The notes: a model not told the origin generated them from the sequence alone. 10,393 nt of DNA from Actinomycetes bacterium (GCA_021787775.1 JAJYLK010000018.1:1-10393); one strand, 5' to 3'. Shown: positions 1 through 6,709, counted from the stretch's first letter. Program-made: numbers and translations.

Positions 1-1
1 C

Positions 2-172
2 ATCCTGGCGGCGAGAAAGCCCGGCGGAGCCTTCGACACCAATCCTGAGCCGGATACGACCCTGAGCAACGAGGATACCATCATCGCCGTCGGCGCGCCG
101 GATGAGATCCAGTCGCTGGAGAGCTTGCTGGCGCCGGCGACAGGAACCGCTGCCGGTAGTGGCGATGCCTGA
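2..172 (+). CDS. TrkA-C (RCK-C) domain protein, C-terminal fragment
   Basis: This is the last 56 residues of a protein that begins before the window. The reading frame runs without a stop from base 2 to a TGA at 170-172. The sequence resembles the end of RCK-C/TrkA-C domains: a GGAFDTNPEPDTTL stretch followed by IIAVGAPDEIQSLESLL, which matches the family pattern of a loop, a beta-strand ending in 'IAVG', and a last helix. Such domains bind small ligands and gate potassium channels, Trk uptake systems or cation/proton antiporters; which of these it belongs to cannot be told from the fragment. Its stop overlaps the argS start by 8 bases (165-172), which suggests translational coupling. The assignment rests on pattern recognition of a short piece. 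Confidence 0.72.
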   Translation: MLAARKPGGAFDTNPEPDTTLSNEDTIIAVGAPDEIQSLESLLAPATGTAAGSGDA

Positions 173-1898
173 GATCGCTGACTTCCTCTTTCAGATTACC
201 AGCCTGATCCGCGAAACCGCCGCTCAGCGCCTGGATCAGTGGGGCTGCGGCGAGCTCGCGGGTGGTATCGAGCTCGAGCGGCCGGCTACCAGCAGGCACG
301 GCGACTATTCAACCAACATCGCCCTGGTGGCTGCCGGCAGAGCCAAACGGCCACCGCGCGAACTGGCGTCGCAGCTGGCGGATGATTTCTCGGCAGCCAA
401 GACCCTCCAGCCACTGCTGGACCATGTCGAGATCGCCGGGCCGGGATTCATCAACTTCTTCCTCCAGCCGGCGGCGCTCGCAGGCGCGGTCCAGACCGGC
501 ATCGCCCTGGGCGCGCGCTTCGGCTCCAGCGTCCCGGCGGCGCCGGAAAAGATCCTGCTGGAGTTCGTCAGCGCCAATCCCACCGGCACGCTGCACGTCG
601 GCCACGCGCGTTACGCCGCTTACGGTGACGCGCTCGGGCGCATCCTCGAGTTTGCCGGTCACGATGTCACATCAGAGTTTTATATCAACGACTACGGCTC
701 GCAGATGGAGGTCTTCGGCCGCACGCTGGCGGCACGCTACGCCCAGGAGCTCGGCCTGGGCGGCGAAATCCCGGACGAAGGCTACCAGGGCGAATATCCC
801 CGGCATCTGGCCGGGCTGATCGCGGCAGAGGAGGGCGACCGCTTCGCCGGCGATGTGTCGCCGGAGCCAACACCGGCAGCCCTGTCATTCTTCAGGCAGA
901 GAGGCTGTGAACTGGTGCTCGGGCAGATGAGGGCCGAGCTGGAACGTTTCCGCGTCGGCTTCGACAGCTGGTTTTCCGAATCGCTGCTTTACAGTTCCGG
1001 CGAGGCGGAGGCCGCCATCGAGGAGCTGAAGCTTGCGGGAGAGGCGGTGGAGCGGGAAGGGGCGCTGTGGCTGCTGACGACCCGCTACGGCGACGACAAG
1101 GACCGCGTGCTCATCCGCGGCAGCGGCGAGCCGACTTATTTCGCTTCCGACATCGCCTATCACCGCGACAAGCTGGCGCGCGGCTACGACCGCCTGATCA
1201 ACATCTGGGGAGCGGATCACCATGGCTACGTGCCCCGGATGAAAGCAGCCTTCGAGGCGCTGGCGCACGATCCGGAACGGCTCGAGATAATCATCGGCCA
1301 GCTGGTCAACCTGATCCAGATGGGCGAGCGCCGGCAGATGTCCAAACGTGCAGGGACGATGGTGACTCTCGCCGAGCTGGTGGACGGCATCGGCGTCGAC
1401 GCCGCCCGCTTTTTCCTGGTGGACCGCAGCCACGACACCACGCTCGATCTCGACATGGAGAAAGCAAAACTGAGATCGGAAGAGAATCCGGTCTATTACG
1501 TGCAGTACGCACATGCGCGCATCTGCAGCATCCTCAGAAAATCCGGGACCGGTGGGGAGGCTGGCGGGGAGACCGGGGGAGGGGAAGAACAGGCCGGCGC
1601 CACGCGGGCCGCGGCCGGCGGGCTTCTCAGCCTGCAGCCCCAGGAGCGCGAGCTCATCCTCAAACAGGCTGACTTTCCCGCCGTGGTGCGCGCCGCGGCG
1701 ATTACGCGCAGCCCTCAGCGACTGACTACCTATGCCCGGGAGCTCGCCGCCGTTTTCCACGTTTTTTATCACAATTGCCCCGTATTGCGGGCGGACCCCG
1801 GCACCGCCGCACTCCGCCTGGACCTCTGCCGGCTCACCCGGTACGTGATCGCCCGCAGCCTCGACCTGGTCGGTGTCGCGGCGCCTGAAACGATGTGA
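165..1898 (+). CDS. argS: Arginyl-tRNA synthetase
   Basis: A cytoplasmic class I synthetase that charges tRNA-Arg with arginine using ATP. From the ATG at 165 it has 577 residues, the usual family length. An ATG at 102 would add 21 arginine- and tryptophan-rich residues encoded inside the upstream gene and is unlikely. Residues 28-110 look like the N-terminal additional domain. The class I HIGH motif appears as HVGH (144-147) within ANPTGTLHVGHAR, and the KMSKS loop as QMSKR (391-395). The C-terminal part (about 487-577) has the DALR anticodon-binding signature, including YARELAAVFHVFYHNCPVL and the terminal LVGVAAPETM. Residues about 460-486 form a Gly/Glu/Ala-rich linker between the catalytic core and the DALR domain, longer and less complex than usual. 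It overlaps the upstream TrkA-C gene by 8 bases. Identification is very secure. Confidence 0.97.
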   Translation: MPEIADFLFQITSLIRETAAQRLDQWGCGELAGGIELERPATSRHGDYSTNIALVAAGRAKRPPRELASQLADDFSAAKTLQPLLDHVEIAGPGFINFFLQPAALAGAVQTGIALGARFGSSVPAAPEKILLEFVSANPTGTLHVGHARYAAYGDALGRILEFAGHDVTSEFYINDYGSQMEVFGRTLAARYAQELGLGGEIPDEGYQGEYPRHLAGLIAAEEGDRFAGDVSPEPTPAALSFFRQRGCELVLGQMRAELERFRVGFDSWFSESLLYSSGEAEAAIEELKLAGEAVEREGALWLLTTRYGDDKDRVLIRGSGEPTYFASDIAYHRDKLARGYDRLINIWGADHHGYVPRMKAAFEALAHDPERLEIIIGQLVNLIQMGERRQMSKRAGTMVTLAELVDGIGVDAARFFLVDRSHDTTLDLDMEKAKLRSEENPVYYVQYAHARICSILRKSGTGGEAGGETGGGEEQAGATRAAAGGLLSLQPQERELILKQADFPAVVRAAAITRSPQRLTTYARELAAVFHVFYHNCPVLRADPGTAALRLDLCRLTRYVIARSLDLVGVAAPETM

Positions 1899-1982
1899 TG
1901 ACGTCGGCCGGCGCGGATCTGCGGAGTTTCATGTTATCCGCCGGCGGCGTTGACGACTCTCCCCGCTTTCGTAATCGAATTC

Positions 1983-3212
1983 ATGCTTAAATCTTTAAGA
2001 CAGCTCCACTGGAGCATCTACATCATCTCCCTGGCCAACGGCGTGATCATGACGGGCTTCATGATGGTGCTGCCACTGCTTCCCGGCTACGCCAGCCAGC
2101 TGGGCTTCAACGAATATACGATCGGCGTGCTGATGGCCTCTTTCTTTGTAGGCAGGGTCCTGGTCGAATTCCCCGTGGGTATAATCTCGGATTACATCGG
2201 CCGGCGCCTGGTGATGTGGGCGGCGCTGCTGGTATTCGCCCTGTCGACCGCCGCCTACGCGCTCACCACCACAGCGGCGCTGATGATTGCTTTCCGGCTG
2301 GTGCAGGGCGCGGCGTCATCGGCGTTCGTCGTGGGCTCCCAGGCATACATCAACGATGTGACCCCGCATGAACTCCGCGGGCTGGCCAACGGCGTCAACA
2401 GCAGCGCCATCAACTCCGGCGTGATCGCGGGACCGCTGCTGGCCGGCTTCCTCTCCCAAGCCTACTCGATCCAGACGCCGTTCTGGGTCGGGAGCGCCCT
2501 GGCGGGGATGTGTTTCTTCCTCAGTCTCGCCATCCCCGGAGCCGAGGCCGGCCTGAGGGCGCAGCTCGGCGGGATCTCCATCAGGCTGGCCGGAATCAGC
2601 GAGCTGCTGAGGCCCGTCCTCTGCCTGCCGGCAGCGGCGCTTTCGGCCATACATTTCCTGCAATGGATGGGTTTGACCATCTTCCTGACGATAGCGCCCA
2701 TCATCACTGCCGAAAGGCTCGGCTGGAGCCCGGAGCTGGTGGCCGCCGCCCTGGCTGCCAGCGGCGCCGTATCGGCCCTCTCCAGCCCGCTGCTGGGCCA
2801 GATCTCCGACCGCAGCGGCCGCATCCTGGGAATCGCGGCCGGCCTGCTGGTCATGGCCCTGGAGAGCCTGGTTGTGCTGTTCCACCCCGGGACTGGTCTT
2901 ACCATCGCTGCCTTCGCGATCGGCGGCCTGGGGGCGCCGGCTTATTTCAATTCCTTTTTGTCACTTATCGGAGACGTCACTACATCCGGCCAGCGCGGCG
3001 CCGTCACGGGCTTCATCGGTTCTTTCGGCGAATGGGGCAGCATCATCGGCAGCGGTTTGATTACACCTTTACTCTGGCATAATATCAACAGCGGAGCTCC
3101 ACTGGTGGCGGACGTGGCGGTGTTTCTGGCGACGACGACTTTCGTCCTTGCGGTCCGGTCGGTGCTCACGAGGCAGTTGGGCGGCGCGCGCCCGGCTAAG
3201 GCGCAACCGTAG
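1983..3212 (+). CDS. Major facilitator superfamily transporter
   Basis: A 409-residue inner-membrane protein with about 12 hydrophobic segments, the normal size for MFS carriers. The MFS motif A loop appears as GIISDYIGRR (residues 66-75), and a degenerate second copy, GQISDRSGR (about 272-280), lies at the equivalent place in the second half, supporting the 6+6 repeat. The sequence resembles drug/H+ antiporter-type MFS proteins, but the substrate cannot be read from sequence. The start is uncertain: ATG 1983 gives a short basic N-terminus before the first membrane segment, while TTG 1950 would add 11 residues; neither has a clear Shine-Dalgarno sequence. It begins 84 bases after argS, and its stop is 14 bases before fpg, so the end of this gene carries the fpg ribosome binding site. 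Confidence 0.9.
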   Translation: MLKSLRQLHWSIYIISLANGVIMTGFMMVLPLLPGYASQLGFNEYTIGVLMASFFVGRVLVEFPVGIISDYIGRRLVMWAALLVFALSTAAYALTTTAALMIAFRLVQGAASSAFVVGSQAYINDVTPHELRGLANGVNSSAINSGVIAGPLLAGFLSQAYSIQTPFWVGSALAGMCFFLSLAIPGAEAGLRAQLGGISIRLAGISELLRPVLCLPAAALSAIHFLQWMGLTIFLTIAPIITAERLGWSPELVAAALAASGAVSALSSPLLGQISDRSGRILGIAAGLLVMALESLVVLFHPGTGLTIAAFAIGGLGAPAYFNSFLSLIGDVTTSGQRGAVTGFIGSFGEWGSIIGSGLITPLLWHNINSGAPLVADVAVFLATTTFVLAVRSVLTRQLGGARPAKAQP

Positions 3213-3216
3213 CGGA

Positions 3217-3221
3217 AGGAG
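3217..3221 (+). promoter_or_regulatory. Ribosome binding site that fixes the CTG start of fpg
   Basis: AGGAG, within GGAAGGAG, ends 5 bases before the CTG at 3227. It is well placed for CTG 3227 but 35 bases from the next usual in-frame start codon (GTG 3257), so it supports the unusual start. Confidence 0.75.
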
Positions 3222-3226
3222 TCATC

Positions 3227-4048
3227 CTGCCCGAACTTCCCGAAGTCGAGACCATCGTGCGGCAGCTGCAGCCGCTTCTGCCCGGCAAAGTGATCGAGCG
3301 CGTCAATGTGCTCGACCCGCGGATGACTGCGCCTGTGCTGCCCGCAGTCTTCCGCCGCAGTCTGAAGGGCAGGCGGATCGAGGCGGTGGCGCGGCGGGGC
3401 AAATACCTCAGGCTGGAACTGGCCGGTGGCGACGTGCTCGTCATCCACCTGCGCATGACCGGTGTGCTTTCATTCGAAGCCACGGGAAAGCATGCTGCCC
3501 GCCCGCATCTGCGCCTGGTGATCGAATTTGCCGGCGGCGGCGCGCTGCTGTTTCAGGACCAGCGTCGTTTCGGCACCGCGGCATTGCTCGATCCGGTCCA
3601 GGCGCAATCCTATTTCAGCCGCCTGGGGCCGGAGCCGCTGGAGCGCTCATTCAACGCCGCCCGCCTGCGGGATCTGCTGACCGGACGCCGGCGCCCGATA
3701 AAATCCCTGCTGCTGGACCAGCATGTCGTTGCCGGCATCGGCAACATCTATGCAGACGAGGCGCTCTACCGCGCGCGCATCAGTCCCACCCGCGAAGCCG
3801 GCGGCATCAGCGCCGCTGAAGCCGCGCGTTTGAGCGCCGCGATCAAGTCAACACTGCGCGACGCGATCATGCTTCAGGGTAGCTCGATCGACACATACCG
3901 CGATTCCCGCGGCCGCCGCGGCCGCTTCCAGGAGACGTTCCGCGTCCACCGTCGCGCCGGCGAGCCTTGTCCCGGGTGCGCTGGAGAGATCGTAAAAATA
4001 AAGCTGGGGGGGAGGGGGACTTACTACTGTCCCCGGTGCCAGAAATGA
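3227..4048 (+). CDS. mutM: Formamidopyrimidine-DNA glycosylase (Fpg/MutM)
   Basis: A base-excision repair enzyme that removes oxidised purines such as 8-oxoguanine and nicks the abasic site. With the start at CTG 3227 it has 273 residues and begins MPELPEVET, the invariant family N-terminus. Pro2 is the Schiff-base nucleophile exposed by removal of the initiator Met, and Glu3 is the general acid. A start at the next usual codon, GTG 3257, would delete both, so CTG is strongly favoured. Other visible features are the conserved lysine (K59 in RRGKYL), the helix-two-turn-helix region with DQHVVAGIGNIYADEALY, and a C-terminal zinc finger C248-x2-C251-x16-C268-x2-C271 with the phosphate-contacting arginine R263. 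It follows the MFS gene by 14 bases and converges on the GGDEF gene with a 16-base gap. There is no visible terminator between them. Confidence 0.95.
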   Translation: MPELPEVETIVRQLQPLLPGKVIERVNVLDPRMTAPVLPAVFRRSLKGRRIEAVARRGKYLRLELAGGDVLVIHLRMTGVLSFEATGKHAARPHLRLVIEFAGGGALLFQDQRRFGTAALLDPVQAQSYFSRLGPEPLERSFNAARLRDLLTGRRRPIKSLLLDQHVVAGIGNIYADEALYRARISPTREAGGISAAEAARLSAAIKSTLRDAIMLQGSSIDTYRDSRGRRGRFQETFRVHRRAGEPCPGCAGEIVKIKLGGRGTYYCPRCQK

Positions 4049-4064
4049 AGAAGGTCCGCGGGGC

Positions 4065-5087
4065 TTAAAAGATTACCTGCGGCTGGAGGCTGAAATCACG
4101 GTAGCGCGCGACGGCCCCGCCGCCGATCGACTTCGCCAGGTAGAGCGCCTGGTCGGCTTTGGCCCGCAGGGTACCGACGTCAGCGCCATCGGCGGGGCAG
4201 CAGACCACGCCGATCGAAACGCCAGTCATCTCGCGGCCGCCGGTACTCAGGTTCAGCGCCTGCACGCGGTGCCTGATGCGGGTAGCCAGGCGCTCGGCAT
4301 CCTCGGTCACCGTCCCCGGCAGCACCAGGAAGAACTCATCGCCCCCGTAGCGTACCGCAATGTCTGTTTCCCGCTTCTCTTCGCTGATCACGCCTGCCAG
4401 ATGCCTGAGGGCGCGATCGCCCTCCTGATGGCCGCAGACATCATTAAGCTGCTTGAGCCGGTCGAGGTCCATCATCAGCAGCGAGAAGGGAATGCGGTAG
4501 CGCTTGTAAAGCTCCAGGTTGCGATGCAGTTGCTGGCGGAAGTAGCGCACATTATAGAGCCCGGTGAGAGGATCGGTGTTGGCCTGATACTGCAGCTCCA
4601 CGGAATGCTGCTCGATGAATGCCTCGATTCCGGCGCTCAGCAGCTGATAAAAACCTTCGTCCAGCCGCTGCGCCATTTCCAGCACGGCGATGTCGCTGGT
4701 GCGCAGCTCCTCGGCGACAGCGGCGACGATCTGCCGCTTCAGCGCCGTATAGTCGTCGATGATACTCGCAACCGAGGGGTCTTCCCGGCGCAATGTGGCC
4801 ATTTTCGCCGCCAGCGTGCCGGACTCGAGGCTGGCGGAAAAATCGGTGGAGGGATCGGTGAGCGATCTGGCGATCTGCGTGATCAGACCGGGGAGGCAGC
4901 TGGCGAACTCCTGCGTGGGGAAGGACTCCAGTGATGCGAGGCCAAGGCTGTCGATCACCGATTTAAACCACTCCCTGACTACCTGCGTCTGGCGCCGCTT
5001 GAGAGACTCGCCTGCCTTGAAGGCCACGAAGGCGCTGCCGTTGGCAGTCACGCCGCCACCATGCCCATTTATCGGATTTCTGGCCAT
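4065..5087 (-). CDS. Diguanylate cyclase (GGDEF domain)
   Basis: It makes cyclic di-GMP from two GTP. The protein has 340 residues. The GGDEF domain spans about 171-330, beginning at the typical TDPLTGLYN, with the active-site motif GGDEF intact at 248-252. An inhibitory I-site RxxD (RETD, 239-242) sits exactly five residues before it, so product feedback is expected. The N-terminal half (about 25-170) is predicted helical and cytosolic. It has no signal peptide or membrane segment, and its start (LKRRQTQVVREWFKSVI) resembles RsbRD-type N-terminal sensor helices, a weak match. No EAL domain is present. The ATG at 5087 is preceded by only a weak purine stretch. It lies 29 bases after the 198-aa helical protein, probably in the same transcript, downstream of a c-di-GMP riboswitch region. 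Confidence 0.95.
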   Translation of the reverse strand: MARNPINGHGGGVTANGSAFVAFKAGESLKRRQTQVVREWFKSVIDSLGLASLESFPTQEFASCLPGLITQIARSLTDPSTDFSASLESGTLAAKMATLRREDPSVASIIDDYTALKRQIVAAVAEELRTSDIAVLEMAQRLDEGFYQLLSAGIEAFIEQHSVELQYQANTDPLTGLYNVRYFRQQLHRNLELYKRYRIPFSLLMMDLDRLKQLNDVCGHQEGDRALRHLAGVISEEKRETDIAVRYGGDEFFLVLPGTVTEDAERLATRIRHRVQALNLSTGGREMTGVSIGVVCCPADGADVGTLRAKADQALYLAKSIGGGAVARYRDFSLQPQVIF

Positions 5088-5116
5088 ATGACTTTCAGGT
5101 CTGATGAATTCAAATC

Positions 5117-5713
5117 CTAAAGAGTCCTTTTAAACAGAGCCGCCATGCCCTCGTGCATGCTGCCGTAGCCGCCGATTCCACCCGGATTTTCGCCGACCGC
5201 ATCGCCGGTAACCGGCGGACGCGGAGCAGGCTCCACCGCCGCGGCCGGTTGACGGCGCAGCTCGCCAGCGATCGCATCGATCCTCACCCTCGCTTCGCGA
5301 CGGAGGCCGAGGGCGATATCCATGATCGACTCCACCGTCTGCAGCGTTTCCAGCCTCGCTCTTAATATATTCTTTTCCAGCCGGGCATAGTCTCCTGCCA
5401 ACTGCTCGGTCATTTCCAGCATGCGCCCGGCCATTCCCGCCAGAGAAGCATCCACCAGCTCGGCAAACTGCGACAGCTCCGCAACCGGTGCGGTGGATAG
5501 GGGGCTGGCGTCCGCTGCCCCGGATTCATAGCCGCGACGCGTTTGCGGGGGAATGGACGGGAGAGCTTCCCGCTGCTGCCATTGTTCACGATCATATCCT
5601 GATGAAGATTCAGCGCGGTCGCTGCGCTCAGGGAAAGAATTTGCACGCAACCGGGGTTCGGACTGGTGCCTGAGTTCGGCGATGCGACGATCGACCAATT
5701 CCTGTAGATCCAT
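5117..5713 (-). CDS. Hypothetical helical protein upstream of the diguanylate cyclase
   Basis: I do not recognise this 198-residue protein. The start chosen is ATG 5713 (MDLQELVDRR), which has a full AGGAGG at 5717-5722, only 3 bases away; the frame could open further upstream, but without support. Residues 1-17 form a short charged helix. Residues 18-75 are polar, Ser/Arg/Pro-rich and probably disordered. Residues about 76-155 are a long amphipathic helical or coiled-coil region with regularly spaced Leu, Ile, Met and Ala. Residues 156-182 are Pro/Gly-rich, and the end GGYGSMHEGMAALFKR looks like a short conserved tail. There is no signal peptide or membrane span. The layout suggests a cytoplasmic scaffold or partner protein, perhaps for the cyclase 29 bases downstream; this is inference. 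Confidence 0.7.
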   Translation of the reverse strand: MDLQELVDRRIAELRHQSEPRLRANSFPERSDRAESSSGYDREQWQQREALPSIPPQTRRGYESGAADASPLSTAPVAELSQFAELVDASLAGMAGRMLEMTEQLAGDYARLEKNILRARLETLQTVESIMDIALGLRREARVRIDAIAGELRRQPAAAVEPAPRPPVTGDAVGENPGGIGGYGSMHEGMAALFKRTL

Positions 5714-5989
5714 GGGCCTCCTGTCATGACGTAGCGGCTTGACTGCTTTCCTGGACCCAAAGCGCTGCAAAGCCCAGGTGCTAGCCTGATTGCCATTACG
5801 TATGCGCAGGGTCTTTCGAGGAGCGGCCTGCCAGGGGTTGCTGCCTCGGCCGCATAATTATTTTCTACATGCTCGCGCTGGTTTCCTTTAAAAAAGACTA
5901 CGGTGGCCTTGCGTCCCATCCCTGACTTGCCAGGATTCGGGCAGGAACGCAATGCCGCCGCGGTCAAACTTGATATACGGAACGGTGAA
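5714..5989. other. 276-base intergenic stretch without a convincing gene
   Basis: It lies between the stop of the secreted protein and the start of the helical protein, both on the minus strand. Open frames crossing it have no recognisable domain or start context and run into the next gene in the wrong frame. It holds the Shine-Dalgarno sequence of the downstream gene and a GEMM-like motif described separately. Confidence 0.6.
5885..5940 (-). promoter_or_regulatory. Possible degenerate or variant c-di-GMP-I riboswitch core
   Basis: On the minus strand the sequence GGGACGCAAGGCCACCG (5901-5917) is very close to the GEMM-I core GGGACGCAAAGCCACGG. Just before it is a hairpin, ATCCTG/CAGGGAT with a bulge, around GCAAGT, at the place of the P1b stem-loop. 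However, the 5' GGCAAACC strand and the 3' AGCCGGGUUGCCG strand of the aptamer are not recognisable, and a T6 run follows within about 10 bases. It may be a decayed aptamer, a divergent variant, or chance. If functional it would sit in the leader of the helical protein and diguanylate cyclase genes. Confidence 0.3.
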
Positions 5990-6391
5990 TCAGAGCATTG
6001 TCACCGTGATGACGACCTCGCTCTGAACAGGGGCTGGACCGGCATCACGGACGGCGCTGCCTGCTGCTGCAATGGCTTGCCATGCCGGGAGCCCGACTTC
6101 GCCGCCGCCTGTGCCGTCATGGCCAGCCTGCTGGTTGCTTCCCGATGCCGGCGGCGCCGTCCGTGTAATTAGCTGAGTGATGATTTGCGCCCCCGGAGTC
6201 CTGCTCTGGTTGCTGAGGGCGTCCTTGCCGAAGTTCACACTGACGGCATCCCTGACGGTGACACCGACCCTGGTGGCGCTGGCTGCGGATCCGGCCAGAA
6301 CTGCGGAGGGAATAAAACAAGCGCAAGCAAAAGCGGCTAAAAACAGTGCCGTGGCGCTCTTCACACGCTTTTTGTTTGCTGTTTTGTCCAT
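5990..6391 (-). CDS. Small secreted protein under c-di-GMP riboswitch control
   Basis: A 133-residue protein of unknown function. The start ATG 6391 (MDKTANKKR) has CAGGA three bases upstream. A TTG at 6415 would add 8 residues but would place the start inside the first arm of a hairpin. It has a classic signal peptide: basic n-region, hydrophobic core ATALFLAAFACACFIPSAV, and a likely cleavage after AVLA (about residue 34). The mature part of about 100 residues starts GSAASATRVGVTVRDAVSVNF, alternating in a beta-strand pattern. It continues through a Gly/Ala/Pro-rich low-complexity middle and ends in a hydrophobic strand, VVITVTML. It has no cysteine in the mature part, no sortase signal and no second membrane span. 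It may be a small exported beta-structured or matrix protein; this is inference. A riboswitch, a terminator and a start-codon hairpin precede it. Confidence 0.75.
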   Translation of the reverse strand: MDKTANKKRVKSATALFLAAFACACFIPSAVLAGSAASATRVGVTVRDAVSVNFGKDALSNQSRTPGAQIITQLITRTAPPASGSNQQAGHDGTGGGEVGLPAWQAIAAAGSAVRDAGPAPVQSEVVITVTML

Positions 6392-6416
6392 TGTTCCTGC
6401 CAGTCCAATGGACAAA
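6383..6416 (-). promoter_or_regulatory. Hairpin enclosing the ribosome binding site and start codon
   Basis: A perfect 11-bp inverted repeat, TTTGTCCATTG / CAATGGACAAA, is separated by 12 bases. In the minus-strand mRNA the loop GACTGGCAGGAA carries the Shine-Dalgarno sequence, and the AUG at 6391-6389 lies inside the 3' arm of the stem. The fold would display the ribosome site but lock the start codon, so it probably limits or regulates translation of the secreted protein. Confidence 0.65.
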
Positions 6417-6461
6417 CCGCGTCGCCGCTTCGCTTGCGCTTGGCTACCCGGCGAGGGCGTT

Positions 6462-6501
6462 AAAAAAGCTCAGCTGCCCCACCAGTCGGAGCAGATGAGC
6501 T
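6462..6501 (-). terminator. Intrinsic terminator in the riboswitch leader
   Basis: In the minus-strand RNA, AGCTCATCTGCTCC pairs with GGGGCAGCTGAGCT around a 7-base loop. This gives a 14-position stem with one mismatch and one G-U, followed by six U. It lies between the c-di-GMP aptamer and the secreted-protein gene, as expected for a transcription-controlling expression platform. A competing pairing is visible: 6538-6544 (GGCTGCT) can pair with 6498-6504 (AGCAGCT), invading the base of the stem. Confidence 0.85.
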
Positions 6502-6550
6502 GCTTGCGCAGAACACGTCTCGGCGCTCGCATTGAAGAGCAGCCTATCAA

Positions 6551-6630
6551 GCTTCGGCGGCCGGGCTGTCTCCCCTGAGAGAGACCCCTAGCTTTGCGCC
6601 CCCACCTCGCGATGGGTTTGCCTTTTCGTT
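6551..6630 (-). ncRNA. Cyclic di-GMP-I (GEMM-I) riboswitch aptamer
   Basis: Read on the minus strand, the region contains the GEMM-I elements in order. GGCAAACC (6622-6615) is followed by the P1b stem CCCATC/GGTGGG closed by a GCGA GNRA tetraloop, then the core GGCGCAAAGC, then a second stem (GGGGTCTC/GAGACAGCCC). The 3' strand AGCCCGGCCGCCGAAG is close to the consensus AGCCGGGUUGCCGAAG. Aligned to the well-studied Vibrio cholerae aptamer, the ligand-contacting G20 and A47 are present, which favours c-di-GMP over the cGAMP-binding variants; this numbering is from memory. The core differs from consensus in having G for the A of GACGC. A terminator lies 50 bases downstream, and the controlled gene is the secreted protein. 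Whether ligand turns expression on or off cannot be decided from sequence alone. Confidence 0.88.
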
Positions 6631-6703
6631 CTTTCATCCTAAATATCGGTCCCGTTTGAACACGGCTTAAATAATTTCCTTTTTTCCTGAGCCAAATGAG
6701 CGT

Positions 6704-6709
6704 TATAAT
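6704..6709 (+). promoter_or_regulatory. Candidate -10 box for the L,D-transpeptidase gene
   Basis: A perfect TATAAT hexamer lies in the divergent intergenic region. No convincing -35 is seen: the T-rich TTTTTC (6681-6686) sits at 17-base spacing. Transcription would start near 6716, about 40 bases before ATG 6756, which argues against the more upstream starts at 6696 and 6708. Confidence 0.42.

Noticed and set aside
102..164. Upstream ATG extension of argS
   Set aside because: The extra residues are encoded within the TrkA-C gene, are Arg/Trp-rich and do not resemble an ArgS N-terminus.
885..1772. 295-aa open frame antisense to argS
   Set aside because: It is the mirror of a secure gene in GC-rich DNA; the product has no recognisable domain and no ribosome site.
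1908..1944. Imperfect inverted repeat CCGGCGCGGAT / ATCCGCCGG after argS
   Set aside because: It needs a 2-base bulge and a long loop and has no T-run; it is too weak to call a terminator.
3148..3819. 223-aa plus-strand open frame across the MFS-fpg junction
   Set aside because: It is a shadow frame of two real genes, Arg/Ala/Ser-rich with no domain.
4269..4934. 221-aa plus-strand open frame opposite the GGDEF gene
   Set aside because: It is antisense to a secure GGDEF domain and has no motif of its own.
5410..5967. 185-aa minus-strand open frame over the 5714-5989 gap
   Set aside because: It overlaps the 198-aa protein in another frame, crosses the GEMM-like core and lacks a start context.
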